From assembly GCF_000187995.2 (NCBI RefSeq), contig NZ_AEUW02000001.1, forward strand, positions 1,852,986-1,916,985: a stretch of 64,000 nt of DNA, read 5' to 3'. Made by a program: the position numbers and the translations under genes. This document shows positions 1 to 9,190 of this stretch, one piece after another. The DNA is from Streptococcus macacae NCTC 11558 (lineage in GTDB: Bacteria > Bacillota > Bacilli > Lactobacillales > Streptococcaceae). A model generated the notes under the pieces. The model was not told the origin of the DNA, did not search any database, and was given only the letters and a program-made list of their open reading frames with translations. How positions within the stretch are numbered: the first letter of the stretch is position 1; every line of letters starts with the position of its first letter.

Positions 1-96
1 GGGCTTTAGTCAAGGACTGTAGAATGTAATGCAGAAAGATTTATCGTTAGCAGATTTTTTAAGATTTTGCTTAGTCTGATTTCCTTTGGAGGTTTG

Positions 97-1806
97 TTAG
101 TCTTCTTTTAACTGATTCTTAGGTAAATAGAGCATAATTTCTGTGAAGGAATTTTTTTTAGATTGGATGGTCATATGATAGTCATCACCATATTGAAGTT
201 TCAGGCGCTGATCTACATTTTTTAGACCTATCCCTCCTCGTTTAAGCGGACTTTGACTGCTGGTTTTACCTTCTTTATCATAACCTATGCCATTATCCTT
301 AACACTCAGTATTAAAAAAGTGCTGTCCTGTTTGACTGCTATTTCAATTTTTCCTGGACCTTCCACTTCTTTAATGCCGTGATAGATGGCATTTTCAGCC
401 AAGGGCTGTAAAATGAGCTTGGGAATGCGAACTTTATCAAACATTGGCAGATGGCTTACCTTATAGGATAATTTATCGCCATAGCGCTGTTTTTGAATAA
501 AGAGGTATTGTTCAACGTGTTGGAGTTCATCTGTCAAGGCAATAAGGTCATTTCCTTGGTTGAGAGCTAAGCGAAAATAGCTGGCTAAAGATTTCGTCAC
601 TTCTACCACACGCTTGTTATCATTGAATTCAGCCATCCATATAATAGTATCCAAGGTATTATATAAAAAATGCGGATTAATCTGGCTAGCCAAAGCCTGC
701 AAGCGGTACTGTCCAATGGCTTGTTCTTTTTTAGCTACAGAGGACATCAGCTGATCGATTTCGTCCAGCATGGCATTAAATTGCTTAGCTAGAACCGTTA
801 ATTCTGGTGAGCCAGTTACTTTAGCCCTGACGCTACTATCTCTATTTTTGATGGTTAAAATTGTCTTTTGTAAATCTCGGATTGGCTTTAACCACAGTCT
901 GGTAGCAAAAAAGATTGCTAGCCCGCAGATGATGACTGCTAAGATACCAGTTCCGATAAATGACCAAAAAATTTGCTGCTGGACCATTTGCAGTTGGTCC
1001 AAAGAAGCCACTCCTACCAAGGTCCATTGGCTATTTGGGATCGTCTTTTGATAGACAAAGCGGTGTTTTGTTTTGCTATAGCCATTTTTAACTTTTAGAT
1101 AGGGTTTCATAGCAGCCATTTCCTGACTAGAGCTATAGACAGACTTTTGAGGGTGATAAACAAATTCATGTTGTTTATTAACAATAAAGGCAAAACCTGA
1201 TTTTCCCAGATTGAGCTGATCCAGAGAAGCTCTCAAGCTAGTATAGCCAATGTCTAGACGCAGTACGCCTAAATTACGGCCTTGCTCATCAACGACCTCT
1301 TGTGTCACTGAAATAACCCAGTCTGCAGAAGAAGCAGAAGCCTGCCTGGCAGGTGTGACTACTGGCATAGCATCTTGATGAATGGCATTCTGATACCATT
1401 TTTCCTCCATCATATGATTAGAGGTTTTCATGGTTAATTTGGGGTCTGTAGATACCACTTGTCCTGATTTGGTAACTAAGACTGCTGATTTCAGATCAGA
1501 ATTGCTAGATAAAATGGTCTTCATCAATCTTAGGACAAAACGGCGATCGTTTTCCTGATTGTTCTTAGCATAAGCCAGAACAGTTTGTTCCTTTGCTAAA
1601 GTATCTGTGGTATCCTTTAAATGTTTTAAATAGGTATTAATAGCTTGTCCGCTTTGTCCGATGCTTTGACGGGTATCTTTTTCAATGAGCTGACGAATAT
1701 TGGCTGAGCTGGTTTGATAGTAGAGGCCGCCTAAGGTTATAATCAAGACTAAAATAATAAGAAAGACAGTAACAATCAATTGCAATAGCAGAGGATAGCG
1801 TCTCAT
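97..1806 (-). CDS. Sensor histidine kinase, LytS/YesM type
   Basis: Membrane sensor kinase of a two-component system, 569 residues. Visible parts are a first membrane helix at about residues 7-29, an extracellular Cache-like sensor region to about 280, a second helix at about 281-307, a HAMP linker, then a His_kinase domain with the motif QINPHFLYNTLDT (phospho-acceptor His379) and an ATPase domain with PLAENAIYHG and DNGIGYD. The ATG overlaps the stop of the upstream response regulator by 4 nt (ATGA), so the pair is translationally coupled. The five-gene order ccdA, thioredoxin, msrAB, regulator, kinase matches what I recall of a pneumococcal locus. The signal sensed cannot be read from the sequence. 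Confidence 0.93.
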   Translation of the reverse strand: MRRYPLLLQLIVTVFLIILVLIITLGGLYYQTSSANIRQLIEKDTRQSIGQSGQAINTYLKHLKDTTDTLAKEQTVLAYAKNNQENDRRFVLRLMKTILSSNSDLKSAVLVTKSGQVVSTDPKLTMKTSNHMMEEKWYQNAIHQDAMPVVTPARQASASSADWVISVTQEVVDEQGRNLGVLRLDIGYTSLRASLDQLNLGKSGFAFIVNKQHEFVYHPQKSVYSSSQEMAAMKPYLKVKNGYSKTKHRFVYQKTIPNSQWTLVGVASLDQLQMVQQQIFWSFIGTGILAVIICGLAIFFATRLWLKPIRDLQKTILTIKNRDSSVRAKVTGSPELTVLAKQFNAMLDEIDQLMSSVAKKEQAIGQYRLQALASQINPHFLYNTLDTIIWMAEFNDNKRVVEVTKSLASYFRLALNQGNDLIALTDELQHVEQYLFIQKQRYGDKLSYKVSHLPMFDKVRIPKLILQPLAENAIYHGIKEVEGPGKIEIAVKQDSTFLILSVKDNGIGYDKEGKTSSQSPLKRGGIGLKNVDQRLKLQYGDDYHMTIQSKKNSFTEIMLYLPKNQLKED

Positions 1807-2537
1807 GAAGTCTCTCCTTTTTTATATTGTCTAGGCGTCATTCCAACGACCTGTTTAAAACGCTGTGAAAAGTAATTGATATCCTCAAAACCAACCTGTT
1901 CTGCGATTTCATATACACGCAGATCTGTCGTTAACAGCAAAAGCTTAGCTTTCTTCATTCGTTCTTGGATTAAATAGTCCTGAAAAGACATTCCTAAGTC
2001 TTTTTTGATAAGGACGCTGAGATAATTTGGACTAAATCCTAATTCCTGTGCCAGACTTTTCAGGCTAAAGCTGCTGTCGTCAAGATGATTTAAAATAGCC
2101 TTCTTCAAATGCGAGCCTTCTCTTTGTTCTGCCAGCTGCTGAATAGTTTCCTGCCTTCTGGCTAAATCCAATTTTTCCTTTATTTTGAGTAAGATAATTT
2201 CCACATCAGTCTTTGAAAAAGGTTTGAGCAGGTAATCATCTGCTCCTAATTTGACAGCAGATAAGGCATAGTCAAACTCATCATAGCCAGTCAAAAAGAC
2301 CAAATGCGTATCAGATTTTCTTTCCTTAATGAGTTCTGCCAGCTGTATACCATTCATTTTGGGCATATTGATATCTGTTAAGACGATATCAAATTCTTTT
2401 TCTTGGTATAATTGCCAAGCTGTGAGACCGTTTTCGGCTTCACAAACCTGTTCAATACCAAATTGTTTAAAATCTACCAAAGAACGAATACCCTGGCGGA
2501 CAAGGTATTCGTCTTCAACGATTAGTAATGAGTACAC
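1803..2537 (-). CDS. Response regulator, YesN/AraC type
   Basis: Cytoplasmic DNA-binding partner of the adjacent kinase, 244 residues. The N-terminal receiver domain has the acidic pocket in LLIVEDE, phospho-acceptor Asp55 in DIVLTDINMP and the conserved Lys105 in DYLLKPF. A C-terminal AraC-type double helix-turn-helix covers about residues 145-240, ending in VGFEDINYFSQRFKQVVGMTPRQYK. A ribosome binding site (AAGGAGAA) lies just upstream of the ATG. The gap of 53 bp to msrAB suggests it is transcribed from the redox-repair operon, so it may regulate that operon; this is inferred from position. Confidence 0.93.
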   Translation of the reverse strand: MYSLLIVEDEYLVRQGIRSLVDFKQFGIEQVCEAENGLTAWQLYQEKEFDIVLTDINMPKMNGIQLAELIKERKSDTHLVFLTGYDEFDYALSAVKLGADDYLLKPFSKTDVEIILLKIKEKLDLARRQETIQQLAEQREGSHLKKAILNHLDDSSFSLKSLAQELGFSPNYLSVLIKKDLGMSFQDYLIQERMKKAKLLLLTTDLRVYEIAEQVGFEDINYFSQRFKQVVGMTPRQYKKGETS

Positions 2538-2590
2538 CGATTTTCTCCTTATTTTCCTTATCTTGATTATATCAAAATTTTGAGAAATGG

Positions 2591-3715
2591 TTAGTTGATA
2601 TAAGGGAGGAGATAGCCATAGCCTTTCTTTTCCATATCAGCTTTGGGAATGAAGCGAATGGATAAGCTATTGATACAGTATCTTAGACCGCCTTGCTTTT
2701 TTGGGCCGTCTGTAAAGACATGTCCCAAGTGTGAATTGCCAGATCGGCTTCTTACTTCCGTTCTGACCATATTAAAGCTCGTATCTTCCTTGTAGCGAAG
2801 GACATCTGGGCTGATTGGCCTTGAAAAACTTGGCCAGCCGCAGCCAGAGTCAAATTTATCTTTTGATGAAAAGAGCGGCTCACCTGTGACAACATCTACA
2901 TAAATTCCTGCTTCAAATTGCTTCCAGTAGCGATTGGAAAAGGCCGTTTCAGTCTTATTTTCCTGAGTTACCTGATATTCATCCTTAGATAATTTGGTTT
3001 TGATAGCCTCCTTGTTAGGCTTTGGATATTTGGCTGCATCAATAACTGGATAGGTTGCCTGATTAACATTGATATGGCAATAACCATTGGGATGTTTCTT
3101 TAAATAGTCCTGATGGTAGTCTTCTGCCTTAATAAAATGTTTTAAAGGTTCCTTTTCCACGACGATTTTCTTATCATAATCGCGGGCCTTTTCCTGAAAG
3201 ACTTCCTTGATAGTGGTTTTGTCATCTTTATCGGTATAATAAACACCTGTACGGTACTGGCTTCCGTAATCATTTCCTTGTTTATTCAAGCTTGTTGGGT
3301 CGATGATTCTAAAGTAATGGAGCAGAATTTCTTTAAGACTGATTTTATTAGCATCATAAGTGACACGGACAGTTTCTGCATGTCCGGTCTGAGACAGAAG
3401 CTCGTATTTAGTAGTATCGCTCCTGCCGTTAGCATAGCCTGACACAGCATTCAAAACACCATCAACTCTGGAAAAGTACTCCTCAACGCCCCAGAAACAG
3501 CCGCCAGCTAGATAAATTTCTTTTTTCTTTGTATTAGTCATCTTGTCTCCTTTTGACTTGTTTTTTTGAATCGTATTTGGTTGATTGAAGGCCTTTTGAT
3601 TTTGAAAATTTAGACGAGCAGTTGACGAATTCGATCTATTGAAATGATAGACTGTTAAAAAGATCAGAATTAAACTGATGGCTGCCAACACCCAGAATAT
3701 CTTGCTTTTCATCAT
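2591..3715 (-). CDS. msrAB: Membrane-anchored peptide-methionine sulfoxide reductase MsrA-MsrB fusion
   Basis: Reduces both stereoisomers of methionine sulfoxide in proteins. An N-terminal signal anchor (about residues 5-25) is followed by a polar linker, then MsrA with GGCFWG (catalytic Cys73), and a C-terminal MsrB with GCGWPSF and RYCINS (catalytic Cys347). The anchor places the enzyme outside the membrane, fitting the co-encoded lipoprotein thioredoxin and CcdA as reductant supply. A second start at ATG 3539-3541 has a strong ribosome binding site (AAAAGGAGA) and would give a 316-residue form lacking the anchor, so a cytosolic isoform is possible. Total 374 residues. Confidence 0.95.
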   Translation of the reverse strand: MMKSKIFWVLAAISLILIFLTVYHFNRSNSSTARLNFQNQKAFNQPNTIQKNKSKGDKMTNTKKKEIYLAGGCFWGVEEYFSRVDGVLNAVSGYANGRSDTTKYELLSQTGHAETVRVTYDANKISLKEILLHYFRIIDPTSLNKQGNDYGSQYRTGVYYTDKDDKTTIKEVFQEKARDYDKKIVVEKEPLKHFIKAEDYHQDYLKKHPNGYCHINVNQATYPVIDAAKYPKPNKEAIKTKLSKDEYQVTQENKTETAFSNRYWKQFEAGIYVDVVTGEPLFSSKDKFDSGCGWPSFSRPISPDVLRYKEDTSFNMVRTEVRSRSGNSHLGHVFTDGPKKQGGLRYCINSLSIRFIPKADMEKKGYGYLLPYIN

Positions 3716-3727
3716 AAATGCCCTCTT

Positions 3728-4360
3728 CTATTTAATATCTTTTAGTGTTTTTTCAATGTTTTTCTTACTCATATAGCCAATATGTTTTTTTACAAGGACC
3801 CCATCGCTTCCTATAAAGGCTGAGGTTGGGTAAGATCGGACACCATAGGCCTTTAGAAGTTCACCTTTTGAATCTAACAAAATAGGTAAGTTCTTATATT
3901 CTGTACCAGATAGCCACTTTTTAAAAGTTTTTTCAGATTTTTCGTTATTCTGCTTTGGAGCAACAACAGTTAAGACCTCATAATCTTTATTTTTCATAGC
4001 AGCTAGTTCTTTCGTATCAGGCAAAGTTGATAGGCAGATAGAGCACCAAGAAGCCCAGAATTTAAGATAGACTTTCTTTCCTTTATAATCTGAAAGCTTA
4101 TGCGTTTTCCCCTTGACATCCATCAGGGTAAAATCAGGAGCTCTTTTCCCTGTATTTTTTAGTTTTGTGCGGTCAGATGTCAATTTATGCTGATTGTCCT
4201 TCATTTGTTCACCTTTCTTAATTTTGCTGGATGATCTTGTTGTCATTTGTTGTTTTGCTGTCATCGAATCTTTCTTGGGCATTATACTTTCCTTTTGAGC
4301 GCAGGCGGTCAGTAAGGCCAAACAAGATAGACTCGTTAAAATCAAGCTTATTTTTTTCAT
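3728..4360 (-). CDS. Thioredoxin-like surface lipoprotein (TlpA/Etrx type)
   Basis: Extracytoplasmic thiol reductase of 210 residues. A signal peptide ends in a lipobox, LLTAC, with lipidated Cys20. A charged linker runs to about residue 70, then a TlpA/ResA-like thioredoxin fold with WASWCSIC (redox Cys106 and Cys109) and the cis-Pro region in SYPTSAF. It lies 11 nt downstream of ccdA and 12 nt upstream of msrAB. Known pneumococcal homologues (Etrx) pass electrons from CcdA to surface MsrAB, and the same role is inferred here. Confidence 0.92.
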   Translation of the reverse strand: MKKISLILTSLSCLALLTACAQKESIMPKKDSMTAKQQMTTRSSSKIKKGEQMKDNQHKLTSDRTKLKNTGKRAPDFTLMDVKGKTHKLSDYKGKKVYLKFWASWCSICLSTLPDTKELAAMKNKDYEVLTVVAPKQNNEKSEKTFKKWLSGTEYKNLPILLDSKGELLKAYGVRSYPTSAFIGSDGVLVKKHIGYMSKKNIEKTLKDIK

Positions 4361-4371
4361 TCGTATCCTCC

Positions 4372-5061
4372 TTATTCAAAAAGTGATGCAAAAATATTCA
4401 GATTGCCAAACATGAGGAGCAGTCCCATCAGAATAATCAGAAAGCCGCCGATTTTTTTCAAAAGGCCCATATAAGGTTTGATTTTTGCAAGATGCTTCAT
4501 TAAGAAATCTGAAGCAAATGATAAGACTATAAAAGGAATGCCCAGTCCTAGAGTATAAACAATCATCAAGAGTCCGCCTTGGAAAGCGCCATTTCCCCCT
4601 CCTGCTGCCAGAGCTAAAACAGAACTTAAGACTGGTCCAACACAAGGTGTCCAGCCAAAACTAAAAGTTAAACCTAGGATAAAGGCGTTTAGAAAACCAT
4701 TTCTTGACGGTTTATGATGAAAGGTTAGACCCTTTTGAAATTGTAATTTTTTGATGGTAATCCATTCCATCTGATGAATGCCAAGTATAATGATAATTCC
4801 GCCTAAAAGATAGCGAAACCAGTCCTCATAGAGGACATTTCCTAAAAAGCCAGCTCCGTAGCCTAAAATGACAAAGACAGCAGATAAACCTAAGATAAAA
4901 CATAAGGTCTTGATAATTCCCTGCCAATAGGCCTTTTTTGTTTTGCTGGAGTACTGATTGTTGTCTAGCAAAATACCTAAGTAGACGGGCAATAAAGGTA
5001 AAATACAGGGAGAAAAGAAGGAAAGTATCCCTGCTAATAGGACTGAAATAAGGTAAACCAT
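4372..5061 (-). CDS. ccdA: Cytochrome c biogenesis/thiol-disulfide transporter CcdA
   Basis: Polytopic membrane protein of 229 residues with six predicted helices. It moves reducing equivalents across the membrane to extracytoplasmic thioredoxin-like proteins. The two conserved Cys-Pro motifs are present as FFSPCILPLLPVYLG near the N terminus and GWTPCVGPVLSS in the fourth helix. It is the first gene of the minus-strand set, with a perfect AAAGGAGG site before the ATG and a TATAAT at 5090-5095 upstream. No cytochrome c genes lie nearby, so it most likely feeds the lipoprotein thioredoxin and MsrAB. Confidence 0.93.
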   Translation of the reverse strand: MVYLISVLLAGILSFFSPCILPLLPVYLGILLDNNQYSSKTKKAYWQGIIKTLCFILGLSAVFVILGYGAGFLGNVLYEDWFRYLLGGIIIILGIHQMEWITIKKLQFQKGLTFHHKPSRNGFLNAFILGLTFSFGWTPCVGPVLSSVLALAAGGGNGAFQGGLLMIVYTLGLGIPFIVLSFASDFLMKHLAKIKPYMGLLKKIGGFLIILMGLLLMFGNLNIFASLFE

Positions 5062-5159
5062 CCTTAAGCCTCCTTTCTTAACTAAGTCTATTATAGGAGA
5101 TCTTTTACTGAGAAAACATAGAAATACTTATTCTAAAACTTGAAAATAATATGCAAGAT

Positions 5160-5189
5160 AAAAAAATCCCACTAACATAAGTGAGATTT
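5160..5189 (-). terminator. Rho-independent terminator of the tRNA unit
   Basis: Read on the minus strand, AAATCTCAC and GTGGGATTT form a hairpin with an 8-nt loop, followed by a run of T. It lies downstream of tRNA-Ser and upstream of the ccdA promoter. Confidence 0.7.
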
Positions 5190-5304
5190 CAGTTTGAAGA
5201 TAAAGTCTCATTTGGAGCACGCCTAAATGAGAGAAATTACAATTGAAATTGACAGATTAAGCTATTTACTTAGACAAGCTGGTTCATTATCTTTTGATGG
5301 TTAA

Positions 5305-5392
5305 GGAAAGGACGGGATTTGAACCCGCGCGTGAACAAAGTCCACTTGCCGGATTTCGAGTCCGGTGCCGTACCAGGCTGGGCCACCTTTCC
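5305..5392 (-). tRNA. tRNA-Ser (anticodon CGA)
   Basis: An 88-nt tRNA with acceptor GGAAAGG/CCTTTCC, a TTCAAAT T-loop, and an anticodon stem CCGGA/TCCGG closing the loop CTCGAAA, giving CGA (reads UCG). The long variable arm (GTGGAC/GTTCAC) is the class II form expected of Ser. No CCA is encoded, and the base after the acceptor stem is U, where serine tRNAs usually have G. Confidence 0.85.
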
Positions 5393-5402
5393 AAATGAAA
5401 AC

Positions 5403-5451
5403 AAAAGCCACAAAAACGGCTAAGGTAATTGAGGCTGTATAAGTGGCTTTT
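5403..5451. other. Inverted repeat between the two tRNA genes
   Basis: AAAAGCCAC at 5403-5411 is the exact complement of GTGGCTTTT at 5443-5451, leaving a 31-nt loop. It may be a weak terminator or processing signal between tRNA-Leu and tRNA-Ser. Nothing coding is seen in the 146 bp between the tRNAs. Confidence 0.35.
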
Positions 5452-5537
5452 TATCCGAATCTAGAAGAGACAGCCGCTGCAGATAGGATTGATTTGAAAT
5501 CCATTAAGGTCAACTGACAGCAGCTAGGATAAAAATA

Positions 5538-5620
5538 TGCGGAGAAAGGGATTTGAACCCTCACGCCCTAAAGGGCACATGCGCCTGAAGCATGCGTGTC
5601 TGCCGTTCCACCATCTCCGC
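5538..5620 (-). tRNA. tRNA-Leu (anticodon CAG)
   Basis: Acceptor stem GCGGAGA/TCTCCGC with A as discriminator. Anticodon stem CATGC/GCATG closes the loop TTCAGGC, giving CAG (reads CUG). A long variable arm (GCCC/GGGC) and a GGTTCAAAT T-loop mark a class II Leu tRNA. No CCA is encoded. Confidence 0.93.
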
Positions 5621-5638
5621 AATTATTTATATACTAAT

Positions 5639-5666
5639 ATTATATCCTTTTTTTCTTATTTGCCAA
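5639..5666 (-). promoter_or_regulatory. Promoter of the tRNA-Leu/tRNA-Ser unit
   Basis: On the minus strand TTGGCA (-35) and TATAAT (-10) are 16 nt apart. The -10 ends 18 nt before the tRNA-Leu 5' end. Confidence 0.65.
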
Positions 5667-5733
5667 GAAGGAAATCAGCAAAAAAGCTATTTTTTTGATA
5701 TAATGAGTCTATTATAATTAAAAAGGAGAACGT

Positions 5734-6606
5734 TTGCAAGGGAAAATTATTAAGGCTTTGGCCGGTTTTTATTATGTTGAGTCGCAAGGAGATATTTATC
5801 AGACCCGCGCACGTGGAAATTTTAGAAAAAAAGGGCACACGCCTTACGTTGGCGATGAGGTTGAATTTTCGGCTAAAGAGCATTCAGAAGGCTATATTTT
5901 AGCTATTCATAAGCGTAAAAACAGTTTAGTAAGGCCGCCAATTGTCAATGTTGACCAAGTGGTGGTCATGATATCAGCAAGAGAACCTGACTTTAATCCT
6001 AATTTGTTAGATCGTTTCCTCATTCTCTTAGAACATAAGAAAATTAATCCCATAATCTATCTTTCTAAGACAGATTTATTAGAAGATTTAGCTGATCTGA
6101 AAACTGTTCAAAAACAGTATCAAGAAATCGGCTATCATTTTATTTATCATTTAGAGGATTTAACGCCTCTTTTAAAAGACAAAATAACTGTTTTTATGGG
6201 ACAGACAGGTGTTGGAAAATCAACCCTGCTCAACACATTAGCGCCTGATTTAAAACTAGAGACTGCTGAGATATCAGATAGTTTGGGCCGCGGACGGCAT
6301 ACAACGCGGGCTGTTAGTTTATATAAGGTATGCGGCGGTGAAATGGCAGACACTCCGGGATTTAGTTCCCTAGATTATGAAATAACAAGCAGTGAAGACT
6401 TAAACGCAGCTTTCCCTGAATTTTTAAAGCGAAGTTCTGCCTGTAAATTTCGATCCTGCACACATACGCATGAACCAGATTGTGCTGTCAAAAAGGCTTT
6501 GCATGCCGGTCAAATTTGGCAGAGCCGTTATGATAATTATCTTCAATTTCTTAGTGAAATTGAAAATCGCCGGGAAACTTACAAGAAAACGATTAAAAGA
6601 AAGTAG
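5734..6606 (+). CDS. rsgA: Ribosome small-subunit biogenesis GTPase RsgA
   Basis: Late-stage 30S maturation GTPase, 290 residues. An N-terminal OB fold precedes a circularly permuted GTPase domain: the G4-like motif LSKTDLLED comes before the P-loop [12 protein letters not shown] and G3 DTPGFSS. The C-terminal zinc-binding module has [14 protein letters not shown]. The start is TTG, chosen because AAAAGGAG sits 6-8 nt upstream and the family N terminus begins here. A TATAAT at 5699-5704 is the likely -10. It heads the rsgA-rpe-thiN-rmuC-yhaM run. Confidence 0.95.
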   Translation: MQGKIIKALAGFYYVESQGDIYQTRARGNFRKKGHTPYVGDEVEFSAKEHSEGYILAIHKRKNSLVRPPIVNVDQVVVMISAREPDFNPNLLDRFLILLEHKKINPIIYLSKTDLLEDLADLKTVQKQYQEIGYHFIYHLEDLTPLLKDKITVFMGQTGVGKSTLLNTLAPDLKLETAEISDSLGRGRHTTRAVSLYKVCGGEMADTPGFSSLDYEITSSEDLNAAFPEFLKRSSACKFRSCTHTHEPDCAVKKALHAGQIWQSRYDNYLQFLSEIENRRETYKKTIKRK

Positions 6607-6617
6607 GTTATTTTACA

Positions 6618-7271
6618 ATGAATAAAATCGCTCCTTCTATTCTAGCTGCTGACTATGCTAATTTTGAAAAAGAATTAAAACGCATTGAAGATACAGGTGT
6701 GACCTATGTTCATATTGACATTATGGACGGCCAATTTGTTCCAAACATTAGTTTTGGGGCAGGTGTTGTAGCTAGTATGCGTAAGTACAGTAAGTTAGTC
6801 TTTGACTGTCATCTTATGGTAGTAAATCCAGAGCGTTATGTTGATGATTTTGCACAAGCTGGTGCAGATATTATGACCATCCATACAGAAGCAACTCCTC
6901 ATATTCATGGAGCTCTTCAAAAGATTAAGGATGCAGGCATGAAGGCAGGCGTTGCCATCAACCCAGGGACACCAGTTGCCTCTTTAGAAACGGTTTTGAA
7001 TGTAGTTGACCAAGTCCTGATCATGACCGTCAATCCTGGTTTTGGAGGGCAGGCTTTTATTTTAGAAACACTCGAAAAGGTTAGACAAGTTGCTAAGCTT
7101 CGTGAAGAAAAAGGCCTTTCTTTTGATATTGAAGTTGATGGCGGTATTGATAATAAGACTATTGCTTTAGCTAAAAAAGCAGGAGCTAGTGTATTTGTTG
7201 CTGGTTCATATCTCTTTAAAAAAGATCTAAAGGCCCAGATTGATACTCTGAAAGCAGCTCTGCATGATTAA
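6618..7271 (+). CDS. rpe: Ribulose-phosphate 3-epimerase
   Basis: Interconverts ribulose 5-phosphate and xylulose 5-phosphate in the pentose phosphate pathway. The 217-residue TIM barrel has SILAADYANF, the metal-binding HIDIMDGQFVPN, DCHLMV, VNPGFGGQ and the phosphate-binding VDGGID. It starts 11 nt after rsgA and overlaps thiN by 8 nt. Confidence 0.97.
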   Translation: MNKIAPSILAADYANFEKELKRIEDTGVTYVHIDIMDGQFVPNISFGAGVVASMRKYSKLVFDCHLMVVNPERYVDDFAQAGADIMTIHTEATPHIHGALQKIKDAGMKAGVAINPGTPVASLETVLNVVDQVLIMTVNPGFGGQAFILETLEKVRQVAKLREEKGLSFDIEVDGGIDNKTIALAKKAGASVFVAGSYLFKKDLKAQIDTLKAALHD

Positions 7272-7899
7272 TATAGCTTTATTTTGTGGCGGGGATCTGG
7301 ATTATTTTACAGATGATTTTGATTATTTTGTTGGAGTTGACCGTGGCTCTCTAGTTTTGATTGAAAATCATCTGCCTTTAGATCTGGCCATAGGAGATTT
7401 TGATTCTGTATCTGCTGATGAAAGGAACCTTATAGGTTCTAAGGCTAAAGAATTTATAACTGCTCCAGCTGAAAAAAATGATACAGACACCGAATTCGCA
7501 CTTAAGACCATCTTTAATCGTTTTTCAGACACAGCTCAGGTTACTCTCTTTGGAGCTTTTGGAGGAAGAGTGGATCATACTCTGGCGAATATATTTTTAC
7601 CTAGTGATCCAGAACTGTATCCTTATATGCAAAATATCAAAATACAGGATTGTCAAAATGAGCTTCACTTTTTTCCAGCAGGGAGACATCAAGTTGAACA
7701 AAAAAGCGGCATGAGCTATATATCATTTATGACAGCTGATGCTTCTAGAATAGAAATTATGGATGCTAAATACGAATTGTCAGAAAAGAACTATTTTTTG
7801 AAAAAAATTTATAGCAGTAATGAATTTGTTGGAAAGCCTATTCATTTCAAGGTTTATTCTGGCTATGCCATTGTAATACAAACAAAAGATAGGATTTAA
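7264..7899 (+). CDS. thiN: Thiamine pyrophosphokinase
   Basis: Transfers pyrophosphate from ATP to thiamine to make the TPP cofactor, 211 residues. Family motifs include the N-terminal ALFCGGD, GDFDSVS, the catalytic-site EKNDTDTEFAL and GAFGGRVDHTLANI. The start overlaps the rpe stop by 8 nt, so translation is probably coupled. The pairing rsgA-rpe-thiN is common in Firmicutes. Confidence 0.93.
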   Translation: MINIALFCGGDLDYFTDDFDYFVGVDRGSLVLIENHLPLDLAIGDFDSVSADERNLIGSKAKEFITAPAEKNDTDTEFALKTIFNRFSDTAQVTLFGAFGGRVDHTLANIFLPSDPELYPYMQNIKIQDCQNELHFFPAGRHQVEQKSGMSYISFMTADASRIEIMDAKYELSEKNYFLKKIYSSNEFVGKPIHFKVYSGYAIVIQTKDRI

Positions 7900-7906
7900 T
7901 TTTATC

Positions 7907-9190
7907 ATGACTATTTTAATTATCTTACTGGTTTTAACTGTTATTTTCATCAGCATAGCTATCTATTTGAAGTTGGATAAAAAACAGTTAGAATTAGAAA
8001 AAAAGTTAGATAACAATGTAGATAATCTCTCTGATCAACTGTCTTACCAGCTGGAAATGTTTAATAAGAATCAGCTTCTTGAACTGAGTAAGGAAATGAC
8101 AGGTTTGCGAAATGATCTCCATCAGCAATTCAATGACTTAAGAGAAGTCTTGTATCAAAATCTAAGTGATAGCCGCGATCGTTCTGACAAGCGCTTGGAG
8201 CAGATAAACACCCAATTGGCACAATCTGTAAAAGAAATGCAAAGCTCTAATGAAAAACGCCTGGAAGAAATGCGGCAAACAGTCGAAGAAAAACTTGATC
8301 AGACACTTCATAATCGCCTAAAAACTTCATTTGAAACTGTTTCTCAGCAACTAGAGAATGTTAATCAAGGTTTAGGAGAGATGAAAACAGTGGCACGTGA
8401 TGTCGGTACGCTGAATAAGGTCCTTTCAAATACAAAGACACGCGGTATTTTAGGTGAGTTACAATTAGGCCAAATTATCGAAGATATTATGACTGAAGCT
8501 CAGTATGAGCGAGAATTTCCAACCGTGGCAGGATCTAGCGAACGAGTGGAGTATGCCATTAAGCTGCCAGGGAACAACAAAGATGATTATGTTTATTTAC
8601 CGATTGACTCTAAATTTCCTTTAGAGGATTACTATCGCTTAGAGGATGCTTACGAGTTAGGCGAAAAAGAACAGATTGAGCTCTGCAGAAAGGCACTTCT
8701 GGCTAGCCTTAAGCGTTTCGCCAAAGATATTCAAAAAAAATATCTGAATCCACCAGAAACAACGAATTTTGGCATTATGTTTTTACCCACTGAAGGACTG
8801 TATTCAGAAATAGTGAGAAATGCTAGTTTCTTTGACAGTCTTCGTCGCGATGAACATATCGTTGTTGCAGGACCTTCAACTTTATCAGCTCTTTTAAATT
8901 CACTGTCAGTCGGTTTTAAAACCTTAAGTATTCAGAAAAATGCTGATGATATCAGTAAAGTTTTAGGAAATGTTAAAGCAGAGTTTAATAAATTTGGCGG
9001 TTTATTAAGCAAGACACAGCGTCAGCTGAACAATGCCAGCAAAAATATTGATAGCTTGTTATCTACACGGACTAATGCGATTGTGAGAGCTTTGAATACT
9101 GTAGAAACTTATCAAGATGAAACAGCCAAAACATTGCCAGATATTTCGGCTTTAGAAGGTTTAGAAGGCGAGGAAGCAAATGAAAATTAA
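7907..9190 (+). CDS. rmuC: DNA recombination protein RmuC
   Basis: RmuC-family protein of 427 residues. It has an N-terminal membrane helix (about 2-22), a long coiled coil (about 25-150, rich in Glu, Gln, Lys and Leu), then the conserved RmuC core with LGELQLGQIIEDIM, DSKFPLEDY, GIMFLPTEGLYSE and GPSTLSALLNSL. Known RmuC proteins limit inversions at short inverted repeats, a point of interest given the inverted repeats near 38 and 50 kb. It follows thiN by 7 nt and overlaps yhaM by 11 nt. Confidence 0.92.
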   Translation: MTILIILLVLTVIFISIAIYLKLDKKQLELEKKLDNNVDNLSDQLSYQLEMFNKNQLLELSKEMTGLRNDLHQQFNDLREVLYQNLSDSRDRSDKRLEQINTQLAQSVKEMQSSNEKRLEEMRQTVEEKLDQTLHNRLKTSFETVSQQLENVNQGLGEMKTVARDVGTLNKVLSNTKTRGILGELQLGQIIEDIMTEAQYEREFPTVAGSSERVEYAIKLPGNNKDDYVYLPIDSKFPLEDYYRLEDAYELGEKEQIELCRKALLASLKRFAKDIQKKYLNPPETTNFGIMFLPTEGLYSEIVRNASFFDSLRRDEHIVVAGPSTLSALLNSLSVGFKTLSIQKNADDISKVLGNVKAEFNKFGGLLSKTQRQLNNASKNIDSLLSTRTNAIVRALNTVETYQDETAKTLPDISALEGLEGEEANEN

